NCBI RefSeq assembly: GCF_027943255.1
Contig: NC_072894.1
Span: 58,965,601-59,029,600, forward strand
From: Anastrepha obliqua
Lineage: Eukaryota; Arthropoda; Insecta; Diptera; Tephritidae
DNA: 64,000 nt
Direction of reading: 5' to 3'
Shown here: piece after piece, positions 1-11,261 of the stretch
Position numbering within the stretch: the stretch's first letter is position 1
Layout of the letters: each line of letters begins with the position of its first letter
Translations under genes and position numbers: made by a program
Notes under the pieces: generated by a model
Seen by the model: only the letters and a program-made list of their open reading frames with translations
Databases searched by the model: none
What the model was told of the DNA's origin: nothing

Positions 1-939
1 TGCAACTGCCAATAACCGGTGTGCTAGTTAGAAACAATTTTGAAAATTCCACTGCGGTAAAGACTGCTACACACAGTGGTGCGCATTGTTTGAATGCTTT
101 TAGCTCATAAATGTTTATTGGTTAATGCAAAGGAAGGAATGTGCAAATGGCAAAGTAACGGATGAAAGCGAACAGCAATGGCGCCACAAAGAATGCCATA
201 AGCCAAGTCAAAGGCAAGTATCGTTGAAAAGGTAACAATTTGATGGAGTCACAACCACTGAGACTTTTGTATGGATTATATTATGCAGCTTAGTGTTACA
301 ACAAGTATTGTAGCACATAATTGTCCGCATTTAACAGAAATCTTAGATTTCTTCTTTCTTCTTCTTTTTCTCCATTATTATTTTTTATTAGCTGTTCAGT
401 ATTGCTTTGGTATGTGCAGAATGCAGCACTTTATGTAAATTGCATTTATGCAGCGATGGCAGCTACTTAGAATCAAAGTGTTAGTACAAGTTAGCACCAA
501 AAGTTTGCAAGTATTTGCATATTTACTGTTGTTACTAAATTATTTTTAAACAATTTAGTAACATACCTACTTAGTTTTCCATATGAACTGCAGTTTACAG
601 TGAAACCTAAAAATAATCTCAGTACGAAAATGAGTTCAACTGCATGGATAAGTAGTTGCTTATAACAGTACTTACGTTACCTTATACAGATGTTAGTATA
701 AAAAATTAATATAAATTATTGGGTTAGAAGGCCGAAAAAAGCGAATTTTTATCTTTAAATTATTAAAATAAACTTTTAAATGTATTGACCTAAAAGCTTG
801 TACGTATATTATGTTATCTTTGAACTGTATTTGAAAACTTAGTATTAGTAAAAATATTTATTTGGAAAGAAGCTACAGTTGATCTCCGGTAGCTTCTCTC
901 AAAACAGGTGTTTTACGGTGACCACTATGTCTCTGAACT
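1..939. other. intergenic, nothing recognised
   Basis: AT-rich sequence with many stops in all frames and no open frame resembling a known family. I see no repeat shared with the rest of the window. Confidence 0.5.
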
Positions 940-1380
940 GGATGCTCTGAAATTAAAAAACCAAACAGATTTCGTTAAAGTAACGTTAAATCTGGTAATT
1001 GATCGAAGGCACAAGCAAAATAAAAAAAGTGGTTTTTGAGCAAAATTTCGCCTAAAATTTTTTATAAAAAAAATATTTATCGGTGAGAAAACATGTTCGA
1101 TTAATTACTAAAAAATATATTTAAGAAGCTACTGTTAAAATTTGAGACTAATCGGTTCAGCCGTTTTCGAGAAATGTTGGTCACCGACTTTGAAAGCACC
1201 ATTTTGAGAAACACGCGTTTAAAGTTTGAAAAGCACTTTACTTTACTCTGAAACGCCTTTTCGAATTTGCGTGTAACTTCGAAAATATTCACCGGAATGA
1301 TATTAAATTTTCTGTGTGTATTCTTAAATATATGTATTAAGAAAAAAAATCGATTTTTGAAAATTCTAACTGTATAGTAT
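940..1380. repeat. AT-rich repeat related to the adjacent MITE interior, inverted
   Basis: The stretch around 1150-1230 (a 'gttttcgagaaatgttgg...gagaaacacgcgtttaaag' type block) resembles the reverse complement of about 1565-1680 inside the neighbouring TTAA element. The word 'gatcgaaggcacaag' near 1003 recurs with small changes at 1682 and, inverted, at 1812. This is probably a second, older copy of the same non-autonomous family whose ends are no longer recognisable. Confidence 0.45.
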
Positions 1381-1396
1381 TTCCGGAGCTATTTAA

Positions 1397-2110
1397 GGGG
1401 TTAGGGGTAGTCAGAATTTTCAAAAAATTGATTTTTTTTGCATTTTCTTAAAGTATAATGTTTTAAAAATATTGTGTAAAAATTTGAAGTGAATCCGACA
1501 AATACTTTTCAAGTTATTCAACAATTAACAAAGGGCGCTCTGCCGCTCTGGAGCCGATAGCAAAACTTTAAATGCGTTTTTCTCAAAACTATGTTTTTCA
1601 AACTGGTGAACACTGTAACTTAAAAACCGCTACGTAGATTTCAATAAAATTTATACAGCTTTTGAAAAACATAAAAAACTTGTGCCTGATCGAAGGATTT
1701 TTTTTTTCAAAAATTTCGATTTTTTTTTAACAATTAACTGTTGGTTTTTTGCTCTAAAATCTGGAAAAAAATTTTCTGAGGCCGCCATTTTGTTCATTTT
1801 GAAAAAAAAAGCTTCGATCAGGCACAAGATTATCTATTAATAAAACTAATTTTTCTTGTCCGATTGGTTTTAGATGAATCTGCAAGGACTTGTGATGTTC
1901 ACCGCAAGGGACTTCTGGAGAAACGGGCTTCACACAAACAGCGATAACTTTTGCAATTATTAATTTTTTTTTTTGAAATTTTGGTGAAGTCAAGTTAAAA
2001 CATGATGTTTTTATGCTATGTTTTTATTTTTGTTAAATAAATTAATTAAGTAGCAAAAAAAAATTCGTGAAAATCATCATTTTTTCGGGCCTCTGACTAC
2101 CCCTAACCCC
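1397..2110. mobile_element. TTAA-flanked MITE, 714 bp, piggyBac-type target site
   Basis: Both ends carry a perfect 19 bp inverted repeat, GGGGTTAGGGGTAGTCAGA at 1397-1415 and its reverse complement at 2092-2110. Each end is bordered by TTAA (1393-1396 and 2111-2114), the target duplication typical of the piggyBac superfamily. There is no transposase inside, only AT-rich sequence with a few GC-rich words. Its mover must have been encoded elsewhere. Assignment to piggyBac rests on the TTAA alone, because the terminal bases are not the familiar CCC(T/C) start. The perfect ends suggest a fairly recent insertion. Confidence 0.8.
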
Positions 2111-2158
2111 TTAATACAAAAACTCAGAATTTTTTATATCTCCGGTTAATTTGAAATT

Positions 2159-3795
2159 ATTTACTTACTTAGGGAGCGCTACAACCGTAAGTTGGTTTTG
2201 GCCGGATCCAAAATAGTCCACTAGCTTTTTCTGACATGTCCAGCAACACTTATTCCTTTCAACGAAGTTGTGGTCTGCCCTTCCTCGTCTTCTTTTTTGG
2301 TGTACCGTAGTAGGTTCGCCTCACTAGAGCACCTTCGTCCACACGGGTAATATGTCCATGCCGTCGTAGCCGCTATATTTTTGCACGCCTAACTATTTCC
2401 ATGTCATTAAATTGGTCATACAGCTCGCTGGTCCACCGCACACGACACTTCTCTTATGTAGAATTTTTCTGTCGAAAGCTCCCAAAACTGTCTCATCTGC
2501 TGTTGGTATCGTTCATGCTTCTGCGCCATATAGCAGGACGAGAATGATGAGCGTTTGGTAGAGTGCCAGTTTGGTCCTTCGAGAGAGAGATAGATATACT
2601 TCTCAATTGCCTACTGAGTCCAAGTTTGGTCCTTCGAGAGAGAGATAGATATACTTCTCAATTGCCTACTAAGTCCAAAGTAAGACCTGTTGGTAAGAGT
2701 TATTCTCCACTTTATCTCCAGGCTAACGTTATTTTTGTAGTTGATGCTGGTCGCAAGGTAGACAAACTTCTTCACAACTTCAAATTAGTGGTTGTCAACA
2801 CTGACATATTCTCCAAGACGCGAAGACTATTTATGCGTTGATAGTTGATGCATTGTTTTCCCCTAATTTCCCTCAAGACCCGCATTGCTCGCCTTTCTTT
2901 TTAAGCTAGAGTATGCCGCGCATACTGCACGGTTGATTTCGCCGGTAATGTCGATGCCATTGACATAATCTAGCAGCATGGTGCGCTCTTAGAAGATAGT
3001 ACCAGTGTGGCTAAGCTCGGCATTGCAAAAGATTTTTTTCAGTTATGCATTGCAAAAGTTACAAGATAGAGAATCCCCTTGTCTAAAAATCGTTTAGTAT
3101 GGAACATATCGGAGAGGTTACTGCCAATTCTGACGGAGCTTACGGTAGACCTCATCGTCATCTTATACAACCGTATTAGTTTTGCGAAGATGACAAGCTC
3201 ATATATAGCGGCATACAGGTGATTCATATATGTACTATTAAAGGTGGTTTTAAAATCAACGAAGAGATGGTGTATTACGAGTTGTTTTTCTTCTCCAGGG
3301 ATTGGCGTATTGTAAAAATCTGGTCTCTGGTCGACTTACTAGATCTGAAGCCGCATTGATAAGGCCCTAATCAGTTTGCTGAACCTGTTGAACGTTCGAC
3401 AGAACCTTATATGCTATATTAAGCAGGCTTACTCTGCGATAATTTTCACAGATGGGTGGATCACCCTTCTTATATATTGGGCAAAGCACACTTTGGTTTC
3501 AGTCGCTTGGCGTGCCCTCAACTGACCATAACCTTCAAAGGAGCTGCTGCAAGCAATTTGTTTATTGTTCTTAAGTCGCCTAACGGCTATTCGCAATTCC
3601 TCCAGGTCGGATTGTGGTACGACGATTTCATCTTCAACAGCTGAGATATCGGAGTCTACTTCCTCATCCACGCTGCTACATCCACCATTAAGCAATTAGG
3701 AGAAATGATTTCTCCATACCCTAAGAGTGCCTTAGTTATCCGTCTCAAAACCTTCGGTCTAGCACTTGAATTTACTTATGAAACTACTGATGCGG
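2159..3795 (-). pseudogene. non-LTR retrotransposon reverse transcriptase relic (RTE-like family, copy 1)
   Basis: Read on the minus strand, broken frames give 'RVWRNHFS' near 3722, 'LEELRIAVRRLKNNK' near 3550-3600, and 'KLIRLYKMTMRSTVSSVRIG' near 3110-3180. These are the segments before and within the fingers and palm of a LINE reverse transcriptase. The same blocks occur in the better copy at 43967-45080, which fixes family and order. The 3' end lies at 2159, where reversed TAAG/TAAA units form a short repeated tail. There are many stops and frameshifts, a 55 bp internal duplication, and no readable YADD box. Clade assignment is tentative. The 5' side is truncated where it meets an R1/LOA-like element near 3795. 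Confidence 0.75.
2568..2677. repeat. 55 bp tandem duplication inside the LINE relic
   Basis: The block starting 'agtttggtccttcgagagag' at 2568 is repeated from 2623 with period 55 and only one or two differences over the copied stretch. The duplication lies within the degraded 3' part of the LINE, so it arose after insertion or is specific to this copy. It creates a spurious open frame on the plus strand. Confidence 0.85.
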
Positions 3796-4985
3796 AAGAA
3801 GCAATATTTGGCGTCATGAAAACCACGCCATCCAAGGCTTTGGATGTCATATTACATCTGCCACCCCTAGATCTCCTCAGCAAATACTCAGCCAATGCCG
3901 CTTTAAGGCTCAGAGCGCGGTCACAACGGAAGACTGTCACACATTGGCATTCAACCATCTTAGATTCCTACACGGATATACCCAGTGATTGCGAGTATCA
4001 CCTTCCCATTCTCTGCTTCGAAAGAGATTACCTAATGAAAATCCCGTCTAGACTGGAATGGCTTGAAAAAGATCCAACACTCAACACACCCGTTAAGATC
4101 ACACGGACGGATCTAAAATGGGCACCGGTGTAGGAGCAGGATTATATTGCGAAGAGCTTTCTATCAATAAATCTTTTAAACTACTGGATCACTCTTGTGT
4201 TTGTCAAGCGGAAATAAACGCTATTCCCGTGGCTTAAAATAGTTAGAGATAAACAGAATATCATCAATAGATATCTGCATTCTATCAAACAGCCAAGCTG
4301 TCTTACGGGCCCTGGATGCATTCCAAATAACATTAAGGAGTGTCTTACGTTGTCGCCAATCTCTTAATGAGATGGCCAAACAATATCGCATCATCTTAAG
4401 TTGGGTTCCAGGCCACAGAGATATATCAGGGCACTGTAGAGAAGGTACCTGTATGCCAAACATAGGGTAATTTTATGGGGGTACCTCTCGCAACTTGTAA
4501 ACTTCTTATTAAGGACGCACTAATCAGTTCTATAAATCAAAGATGGGCTAGGCAAACATGGCCAATGTTAAATTTACGTCTGTCCAAGAGTATTATAAAA
4601 TTGAGTAGACTTTAAATTAGGACCTTAGTAGGGGCTCTCAAAGGACACTGTTTCATAGGAAACCATGCAAGAAGATTAGGCGTTTACACGCACGATTTCT
4701 GTCGTAGCTGCAGAAATGAGGAGGAGTTGGAAACAATTTAACTCCTTTTTTGCACATGGCCAGCTCTAGCCAGAAGATTTAAGATCCTACTTCTTAACGA
4801 ATATAGATAATTTATTCCCTTTAGGTATCAACAGCCTTTTACGCTTTGTCGAAATCTCAGAATGGTTCAATTTGGAGAGGGAAATGTAGCCCAGCACCCG
4901 CGGCTCTCAACGCATCCATTTCGTGGTCTAAGTGGCATCGTTGCTTCTATGCGCGATGCGGCTGCCAAAGCTAACCTAACCTACT
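3796..4985 (+). pseudogene. R1/LOA-like non-LTR ORF2 C-terminus with RNase H and zinc knuckle (copy 1)
   Basis: About 110 codons are open before 4130 ('MKTTPSKALDVILHLPPLDL' is the linker after the reverse transcriptase domain). A frameshift near 4100 then moves the RNase H start 'TDGSKMGTGVGAG' into another frame. Further on are a 'WVPGH' RNase H motif near 4410 and the C-terminal knuckle 'GHCFIGNHARRLG...CRSC' near 4645-4720. The 3' end is 'gctaacctaaccta' at 4970-4983, short TTAGG-type repeats on the complementary strand. Several stops are present, and the reverse transcriptase itself is missing upstream. An inverted second copy lies at 12774-13738. Confidence 0.8.
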
Positions 4986-6103
4986 GATGTTTATTTTATA
5001 ATTTTCATATTAAATATTCGGGCTTTGCCTTTGACATAATCAAAAACATTCAGCAAATCGTACATTTTCGGTATATTTATGTGTCCATATGTCAAAAAAT
5101 ATAAACTGCTCGAACTCATATGCATGAATATTCCAATAAAGGGTATTTCAAGAGTTGGGATAGTTAAAGGGTGTGTCACTAACCCAAAAGGGCAATATAC
5201 AAAGTGAAGCGAGTTTTTTTCTCATTTGCCTTGTGTTGACTGAAACCTGCTGATGTTGATTCTTTGACAAGGATTGAAATTACTCCACTACTTCCTAGTT
5301 TTCTTTTTTGCGCTCGCTTCTACTGAGAACTTAAGCAGATGAGTAATGGAGCAGGTAGCGCAAAACGCGGGACCAACTGTTTTGCTCCGTTTCAAGCTAC
5401 GCTTCGTTAATGCTGGTAGCTCAGAGTAATAGTTAAACTCCATTTTCTGTGATCTCTGTAGTTGAAGTAGTAGCAAAAAACTTGGAGCGCAACTTGCGAA
5501 ATTATTCATATGTATAGGTCTACTCCAGCTACCGTTACTACTTCCACGCGCTACTATTACTTCCATAGTACCTATTTCAGCAGTATTTTGTATGAATTTT
5601 TGCGGAGCTGCATATAAAATATACATATGTTCATATACTGTGGGTTAAAGGTGTGTTTGAATACAACTTAAAATTATGTTTCTTATAGCTCCTGAACTCT
5701 CTAACTTTTTATATTAAAAAAACTCCATATATGATGGACTAATCTATTGATACCTTAGCTTTGTTTTAAGCGCATTATTATTAGTTCATGTCTTTATTTT
5801 GGAATATGGCGCTTGAACTCGTTAAACAAACTGTGCTCTTGTAAAGTGTGTTTGACTGAGCGGCGTGCCTCTATTCGCTCACTTCCGCTGCTTTAGATAA
5901 TTTTGTTTCCATACCTGCGAACTCCGAAAACAATATAAACAATGACAAAAATGAGAAGTCAGATATGAGTGCTAATGTGGAACTGGTAATTTTAAACGGT
6001 TTTGTCATAGAAATATATTCTCTTAGAGCTAAAAATACTAAGCGGATCCCTTTAGTTAGTGCTTTGCATGATGAAGCATTCCGGCTTGTTGGAAAACATA
6101 GTA
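4986..6103. other. unclassified spacer with one coding-like stretch
   Basis: No family is recognised. On the plus strand about 5880-6100 reads openly (a translation containing 'VELVILNGFVIEIYSLRAKN') and is cut by the mariner insertion at 6103. It could be the remains of a retrotransposon ORF1, but I see no diagnostic motif. A 112-codon minus-strand frame at 5288-5626 shows no family resemblance. Confidence 0.3.
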
Positions 6104-7382
6104 TCAGGTCAGTCCATAAATTCGTGCGTATTTTACCCATAATTTCACTTTTGTACGATTTTTGCATACAAAAAATTATTCGCGGAATATACGGAACCAT
6201 TTATATTTTCTTTGATAGTTTGTGCATTCAATAAGTGATTTTAATCGCGGATAGAAGCAAGTGTTGTTAAAAACTAAAATGGAATCTCCGAACGCGTATA
6301 AGAGGCATATTTTGTATTTTTTTATAAAAGTGGTAAAACTGCAACAACTGCTGCTGCAGAAATAAACACTGCTCACGGAGAGGATACCGTGAGTGTAACG
6401 ACTGCGCAAAAGTGGTTTTCAAAATTCCGAAGTGAAAACTGCGACGTGGAGGATGCCCTGCGCGCTGGTCGTCCTGAAGTCTTTAACTCCGACGCCTTGC
6501 TCGAACTCGTGGAAGCTGAGCCAAATTTGACAGTCGATATGATAGCTTAGAGGTTAAATTCATCACATGGAACAGATCACAGGCACCTGGTTCAGTTGGG
6601 AAAGGTTCCAAAGCTGGGAAAATGGGTTCCGCATAGACTTTCCATCGTCAACCTTCAGCAGAGAGTAAATGTGTGCGCTCTGCTGCTGCAACGCCTTGAA
6701 AATGAAACTTTTTTGAACTCTATCGTTACTGGTGATGAAAAATTGATCCCTAACAATAATTCTGTTCGCAAACGCCAATGGTTAGATAAAGATGAAACAC
6801 CAGAACCGACCCCTAGAGATGGCCTTCACCCCAAGAAGAATCTCCTGTCTATTTGGTGGGATATGCCGATATTGTTTATTATGAACTTCTGGAACCAAAC
6901 CAGTCGATAACTGCTGATTATTATTCCCATCAGCTATCAAACCTGAATGAGGCACTTAAAAAAATCAGCCGTCTTTAGTGAATATGCGCAAAGTGTTGTT
7001 TCACCACGACAACGGAAGACCTCATACCGCAAGGCAAACATTAGGCAATCTGAACGAGCTCGCATGGGAGCTAATGCCGCATCCGCCATACTCTCCGGAT
7101 ATTGCACCTTGTGATTATCACCTTTTCCGCGGACTTCAATCCCATATGATTAAAAAGGACAACTCCTCAAAAAAAGCTATAAAAAAGTATATCGAAGCGT
7201 ATTTTGGCTTCAAGGACAAACAATTTTTTGAGCAGTGAATAAAAATTTGCCTAAACTTTGGGAAGACATTGTAAATAATGAAGAAAAATAAATTAGTGAT
7301 TAATAAATACTTTAAACATCTTTTTATTATTATAGTTTTAAAACCACCTTTGAAAAACGCACGAACTTATGGACTGACCTGA
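6104..7382 (+). mobile_element. mariner element, 1279 bp, both ends and TA duplication present
   Basis: Imperfect terminal inverted repeats of about 28 bp (TCAGGTCAGTCCATAAATTC at 6104-6123, reverse complement ending at 7382 with one change in that stretch) sit between TA dinucleotides at 6102-6103 and 7383-7384, as expected for mariner. The length matches the usual 1.3 kb. The element is complete end to end but its gene is broken. Confidence 0.92.
6279..7291 (+). pseudogene. mariner transposase (DD34D), inactivated
   Basis: The start codon at 6279 opens 'MESPNAYKRHILYFF'. A frameshift follows after about 18 codons, then the helix-turn-helix region 'TTAQKWFSKFRSENCDVED'. A TAG stop lies at 6547-6549. 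The catalytic core is visible as 'IVTGDEK' (about 6721), 'FHHDNGRPHTARQ' (about 6998) and 'PPYSPDIAPCDYHLF' (about 7083), with 34 residues between the second and third aspartates. Near the end a TGG codon has become TGA and the last codons (NLPKLWEDIVNNEEK) are in another frame, ending at 7289-7291. All three aspartates survive, but at least two stops and several frameshifts rule out activity. Confidence 0.92.
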
Positions 7383-7384
7383 TA

Positions 7385-8720
7385 TTTTGCAAGTTGAATT
7401 TCGTTTAATTCAATCCAAAGCATGTTAATCCAAAGGCAGCTTGGAGTTTTGTTAAATCCAAAAAATCTCTAGTATACCATCAGCTCCCTTTCTCGGGGAA
7501 AAGTTTGCTAGTAACTGAACAGACGTTGCTAATCTTTTTGCCCATACTTTCAGTTCCATTTTTTCTACTGACAGTGCTCAGGGCTTATTCGATTATTCAA
7601 TAAAATCCCTGCCGATTTCTGCTCTCTCACTTTGTCATCCGACGATGTCTTCGTTTTTAAGAACGGGGTTTCTGCTTTTTAAATAAAAACTCTTTCAGTG
7701 CTGGTTTTACCATTACGTATTATTTTTAATAAATCTTTTGCCTCAGGCATTTTCGTTGACAATTGGAGGGGTACCTTCATTAGCCCCCTACTTAAGAGTG
7801 GCAATAAAAATAATGTCTGTAACTATAGATCTGTTGTTAAGCTTTCAACAATTTCTAAGGTTTTTGAATCTATTATTGAAAAAAAGAAAATGTGACTGAC
7901 TGAAAATTGAATCTCGCCAAATTAGCATGGATTTGTTTTTAGTGAAAACTGCATTGCGTGTTTTACAAGAGGATTTCAGGTCGACAGTACAGTGAAATTT
8001 TGAAATTTGAATAGGTCGAGCCAAGGAGCACCAAGAAATTTGGTGGCTCCTGAAATACTCAGGCTAAAAAGCCCTTTGTATTTAGAGCTCTGGAAAGGGG
8101 GTAGATAGTCAAGAAGGGAAGGGGAAAAGTACTAGAGAAAGAGATAGGAAAGAATAGGGACAGAGATAAAGATAGTTAGTCCTGTGATAATTTTCCAGAT
8201 GCTTTATCAAATCTGTAAATATCCTCCAGTTTTAGAGAACGAATAGTACTCATTCTCACGACATCGGAACCCAAAACTAGTAGCCTTGCTCTAGCAAAGG
8301 CAGAACACTCACAGAGAAAGTGCTCAGTGCGACAGTAGAGTACTTCTATATATGTATACAGATTTTTCAAAAGCTCTTTGGTTTTCATTCAGTTTTTCTT
8401 CAATCGGTTAAAACCTATCTCTCTAAAAGGCGATATGTTTTTATAATTGATGGCACAACTTCTGCACCTTTCTGGGCTTCTTCCGGGGTTCCTCAGGGAA
8501 GTATGTATTTCATTTGTTCAGTTTACTAAAGATGTAGGTAGTTGTTTTTGTTACGTTAATTTTTTGCTATATGCAGACAAATATTTTCGTTCATAAAAGA
8601 TCGAATTGATTTCACAATCAATTTTTATCTCTTGTGCTTCAAAAGTTAATAATGGTGCTTTTACAGAAGTTCATAATATTTTGTTGTCTCTATTTTTTCA
8701 TCGAATTTCACATTTAATAA
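7385..8720 (+). pseudogene. Jockey-like non-LTR reverse transcriptase relic, interrupted by another LINE piece
   Basis: Plus-strand fragments in order: 'NPKAAWSFVKSKKS' (about 7425), 'FNKSFASGIFVDNWRGTFIS' then 'LLKSGNKNNVCNYR' (7728-7840, the conserved KSG-NYR start of the domain), 'YTDFSKA' (about 8355), 'SGVPQGS' (about 8484) and 'LLYAD' (about 8570). The order is that of a Jockey/I-type reverse transcriptase. Frames are broken by stops, and the middle is replaced by a minus-strand LINE fragment at 8012-8342. The mariner at 6104-7382 abuts its left edge, so the element may have been its target. Confidence 0.75.
8012..8342 (-). pseudogene. 3' end of a second LINE (R1/LOA or Jockey type) inserted in the Jockey-like relic
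   Basis: The minus strand reads 'CRTEHFLCECSAFARARLLV' followed by 'LGSDVVRMSTIRSLKLEDI' up to a stop near 8176. This is the cysteine/histidine knuckle and C-terminal helix usual after RNase H or the reverse transcriptase in R1, LOA and Jockey ORF2 proteins. A 3' UTR of about 160 bp follows down to 8012. The 5' portion is absent, as in typical target-primed insertions. This final coding part has no stop, so the copy is younger than its host element. Confidence 0.75.
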
Positions 8721-8734
8721 TCACTTGGTCAACA

Positions 8735-9134
8735 TTGGGTTTTTGTTAGGCGGAACTGTGCGCGATAGCGTTCGCTATTCATTGTTATATTGACACCAGC
8801 CTCGCCTTTGCAGAAATATGGTCTGATGACCAACTCATAGGATGCACCCAGCCGTTGCTTTCAATGGATGTAATGGCTGTTCTTGAATGGCTTTAGATTA
8901 AGTCCAAATACGGCATGTTTTCTTACTGGCGTAACCATAGGCCAAAAATGCCTCTTCGCTGAACACCCTAAGTTGGCCTGAGCACGCAATGAACACTTTT
9001 CACAATTGTGCGATTTTTAAATATTGTTGAGGCGTAATTCTTTCCAAAAAAATTATGTATTTAGTTTTACAGCAGTCATGCGTGTTATATCAAAAAAACT
9101 TTATTGGAAAAAGTAACTCCCAACCGATCACCCT
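8735..9134 (-). mobile_element. Tc1/mariner-like fragment, same family as the 600 bp element at 29379
   Basis: The right edge (9121-9134) carries a GGTGATC-type inverted end like that of the element at 29379-29978. Reading leftward, the minus strand gives 'RITPQQYLKIAQL', then 'FSEEAFLAYGYASKKTCRIW', 'KEQPLHPLKA' and 'GVNIT' in shifting frames, which are transposase core segments. The C-terminal half and left end are missing. Stops are frequent. Confidence 0.7.
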
Positions 9135-11261
9135 TTACATACATATATATTATAGTAGACATAAATATTATTATTATTATATGCAATAGTTCTATATAAG
9201 AACAAATTCATTTAATGGATTTTATAATAACAAATTCCACTAAACTTTGTCTATCGGATAAAAAAACTTCTCCAAACAGAATACTAAAATCAAGAAACAA
9301 AAAAGTTATTCATCAACTTACTAACTGTCAACTCAAAGAGGAAAAAAGTTTTGTTACTTGCCACATTTGATCTGGCACTTCCTTCCCTTAAAAAAACAGC
9401 ACAAACATTTATCACGCAAAGTATTCTTGTCATAAATCCTGATATGGTAACTGACCATTAAAAGGCTTACCAAAATCTTAGAGCAAAAAAAAACCGGCAA
9501 ATAAACAAAAACGAGCCAATAAATTTAACGCGTGAGACTCGTTGCGGCGCAAAGTAATGACATAAGGGTGATAAATCTTTTTCAAATGTTAAATTATATA
9601 CTTCATTGCATCACTTCTGGCCTATATGTCTCACCGATTTAGACGGTTTTGTGGCAAGTTTGCCATTCATTGAAAGATGCTGCACAACTTTATAGAGCGT
9701 TACTGGACGCTAGTTATTCTACCACACAAGGGCCAAACTTACTCACTTATCCAGCAGCTAAGCGGAAGCACAACAACAAGAGTGCTCACTTAAACTTACT
9801 TCGTCATTCAACTGATCATTCATCCATCCATCCAACCAGCCAACCAACCAGCCAACCAACTAGTCAGCCAAACAGTTAACTTAGCATTTATCCAGTCAGG
9901 CAGGCAAACGATGAGCAGACAACGAGTCAAGCAGGCAGGCAAGGAAGCGAGCATCCGGTGCGTCACTGTTTTTGTCGCTGCGGTCGTAGTTGGCTTTGTA
10001 CTTGTACACACTACTTGTACTCACACATAGAAGCCAAGTTTAGCAAATTTTTGCTTATCATCATTTTGTGCACAGAGTTTGAAGTTGAGTTGAAGTTTTT
10101 GCCATCATTTGTCATTGTCTCATTACATTCAAATGCAGCCCAGCTATGTGATGTAACGTATACGACATGTGAGATAATGGTGGGGCAGCGACTTTAGTGT
10201 AAATGCACTGCATAAGCCCATGCACTGAAGTGTATGTTCATACATAAGTATGTTGGTGTAAGTGTAAATATAAGAGTGAGTGAAGTGTGTTTGTTAAATG
10301 CGTGTCACTTCCAAAGCCCGAGGACTCAGTCACTGCACTCAACTGTTTCCGCTTATTTTTATGAACAACAACAGAGTGCGGAAGATGGCTTGCGCATTTC
10401 AGTAGAACCACCTACATATGCGCCACTAGCGCTCTCGCCTCATCTTGCATATGCCTTTATGCAATCTCTCTAAGTCTTAACTCAAATCAATCACTGAACA
10501 ATTCAATTTGTTTGACCGCCGATGGAGTTAGAATTACATAGGGCAAGCAATGTTGTTCTAACGGATAAGCTAAATTCATTTTATGCTTATTAAGTGAACA
10601 TTCGATCAAGTTTATGAAAAGGATGCTTGATTGCCAACTTCCTTGGGCTTATCATAAGGTTATCTGTTCTACAAGCATCATTTTAGTTTGCACTCAACAA
10701 AATTCACTTCCTACTTTGTTTTTGTGTGTTATGCGCAAACTATGTGACGTGAATAGAATAAATAGAATATTATTAAAAAGTATGCCATAAGTTCAAAAAT
10801 TTCATATTACTTTCACGTACATATTTTTCCAACAAATATGATAGAATTTAATGTAAAATATGCTGTCGGTTCCAGTTAGTGATTTCAATATAGTAAATTT
10901 ATTGTATGTCAGAGGGGAACTTGTATAAGACAACTCTAGTTTTGCATCCACCAAGGCGCGGAAATTGAAAACTGAAGTTTTTACATATTTAATTTCCCAA
11001 AAGCAAATACTTTTGTTTTGAGTTGGACGAAAAGTAAATATGTATATACATAAGGTGCAGTTAAAATTTCCGAATATTTTGCGCTAGTTGTCTTTAGAAA
11101 GCCATACCTCACCGTGTAACCATTGCATTGGCGCGTATTATACGTCGCTTTAAAGATGGTTACGTAGCGATGGCTGCCACTCTCCATAAGGGTGCCGATG
11201 GTGTAATGCCACTAGCTTGAACTCAAGTTAGCCCTCTAATTCCCAATATGGCATTATCACA
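9135..11261. other. intergenic, simple repeats only
   Basis: No gene is recognised. Around 9821-9865 there is an imperfect CCAA/CCAACCAG run, and 9895-9945 carries related 'caggcagg' units. The open frames here are short, low complexity and without family motifs. Confidence 0.5.

Noticed and set aside
4970..4985. Telomeric TTAGG array
   Set aside because: Only two units, at the same place relative to the LINE 3' end in both copies, so it belongs to the element tail.
5288..5626. 112-codon minus-strand frame
   Set aside because: No recognisable domain. One frame of this length in 64 kb is not surprising. It may still be a decayed element ORF.
9958..10473. Two consecutive 79-codon plus-strand frames
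   Set aside because: No resemblance to any family, microsatellite-rich surroundings, length expected by chance in this amount of sequence.
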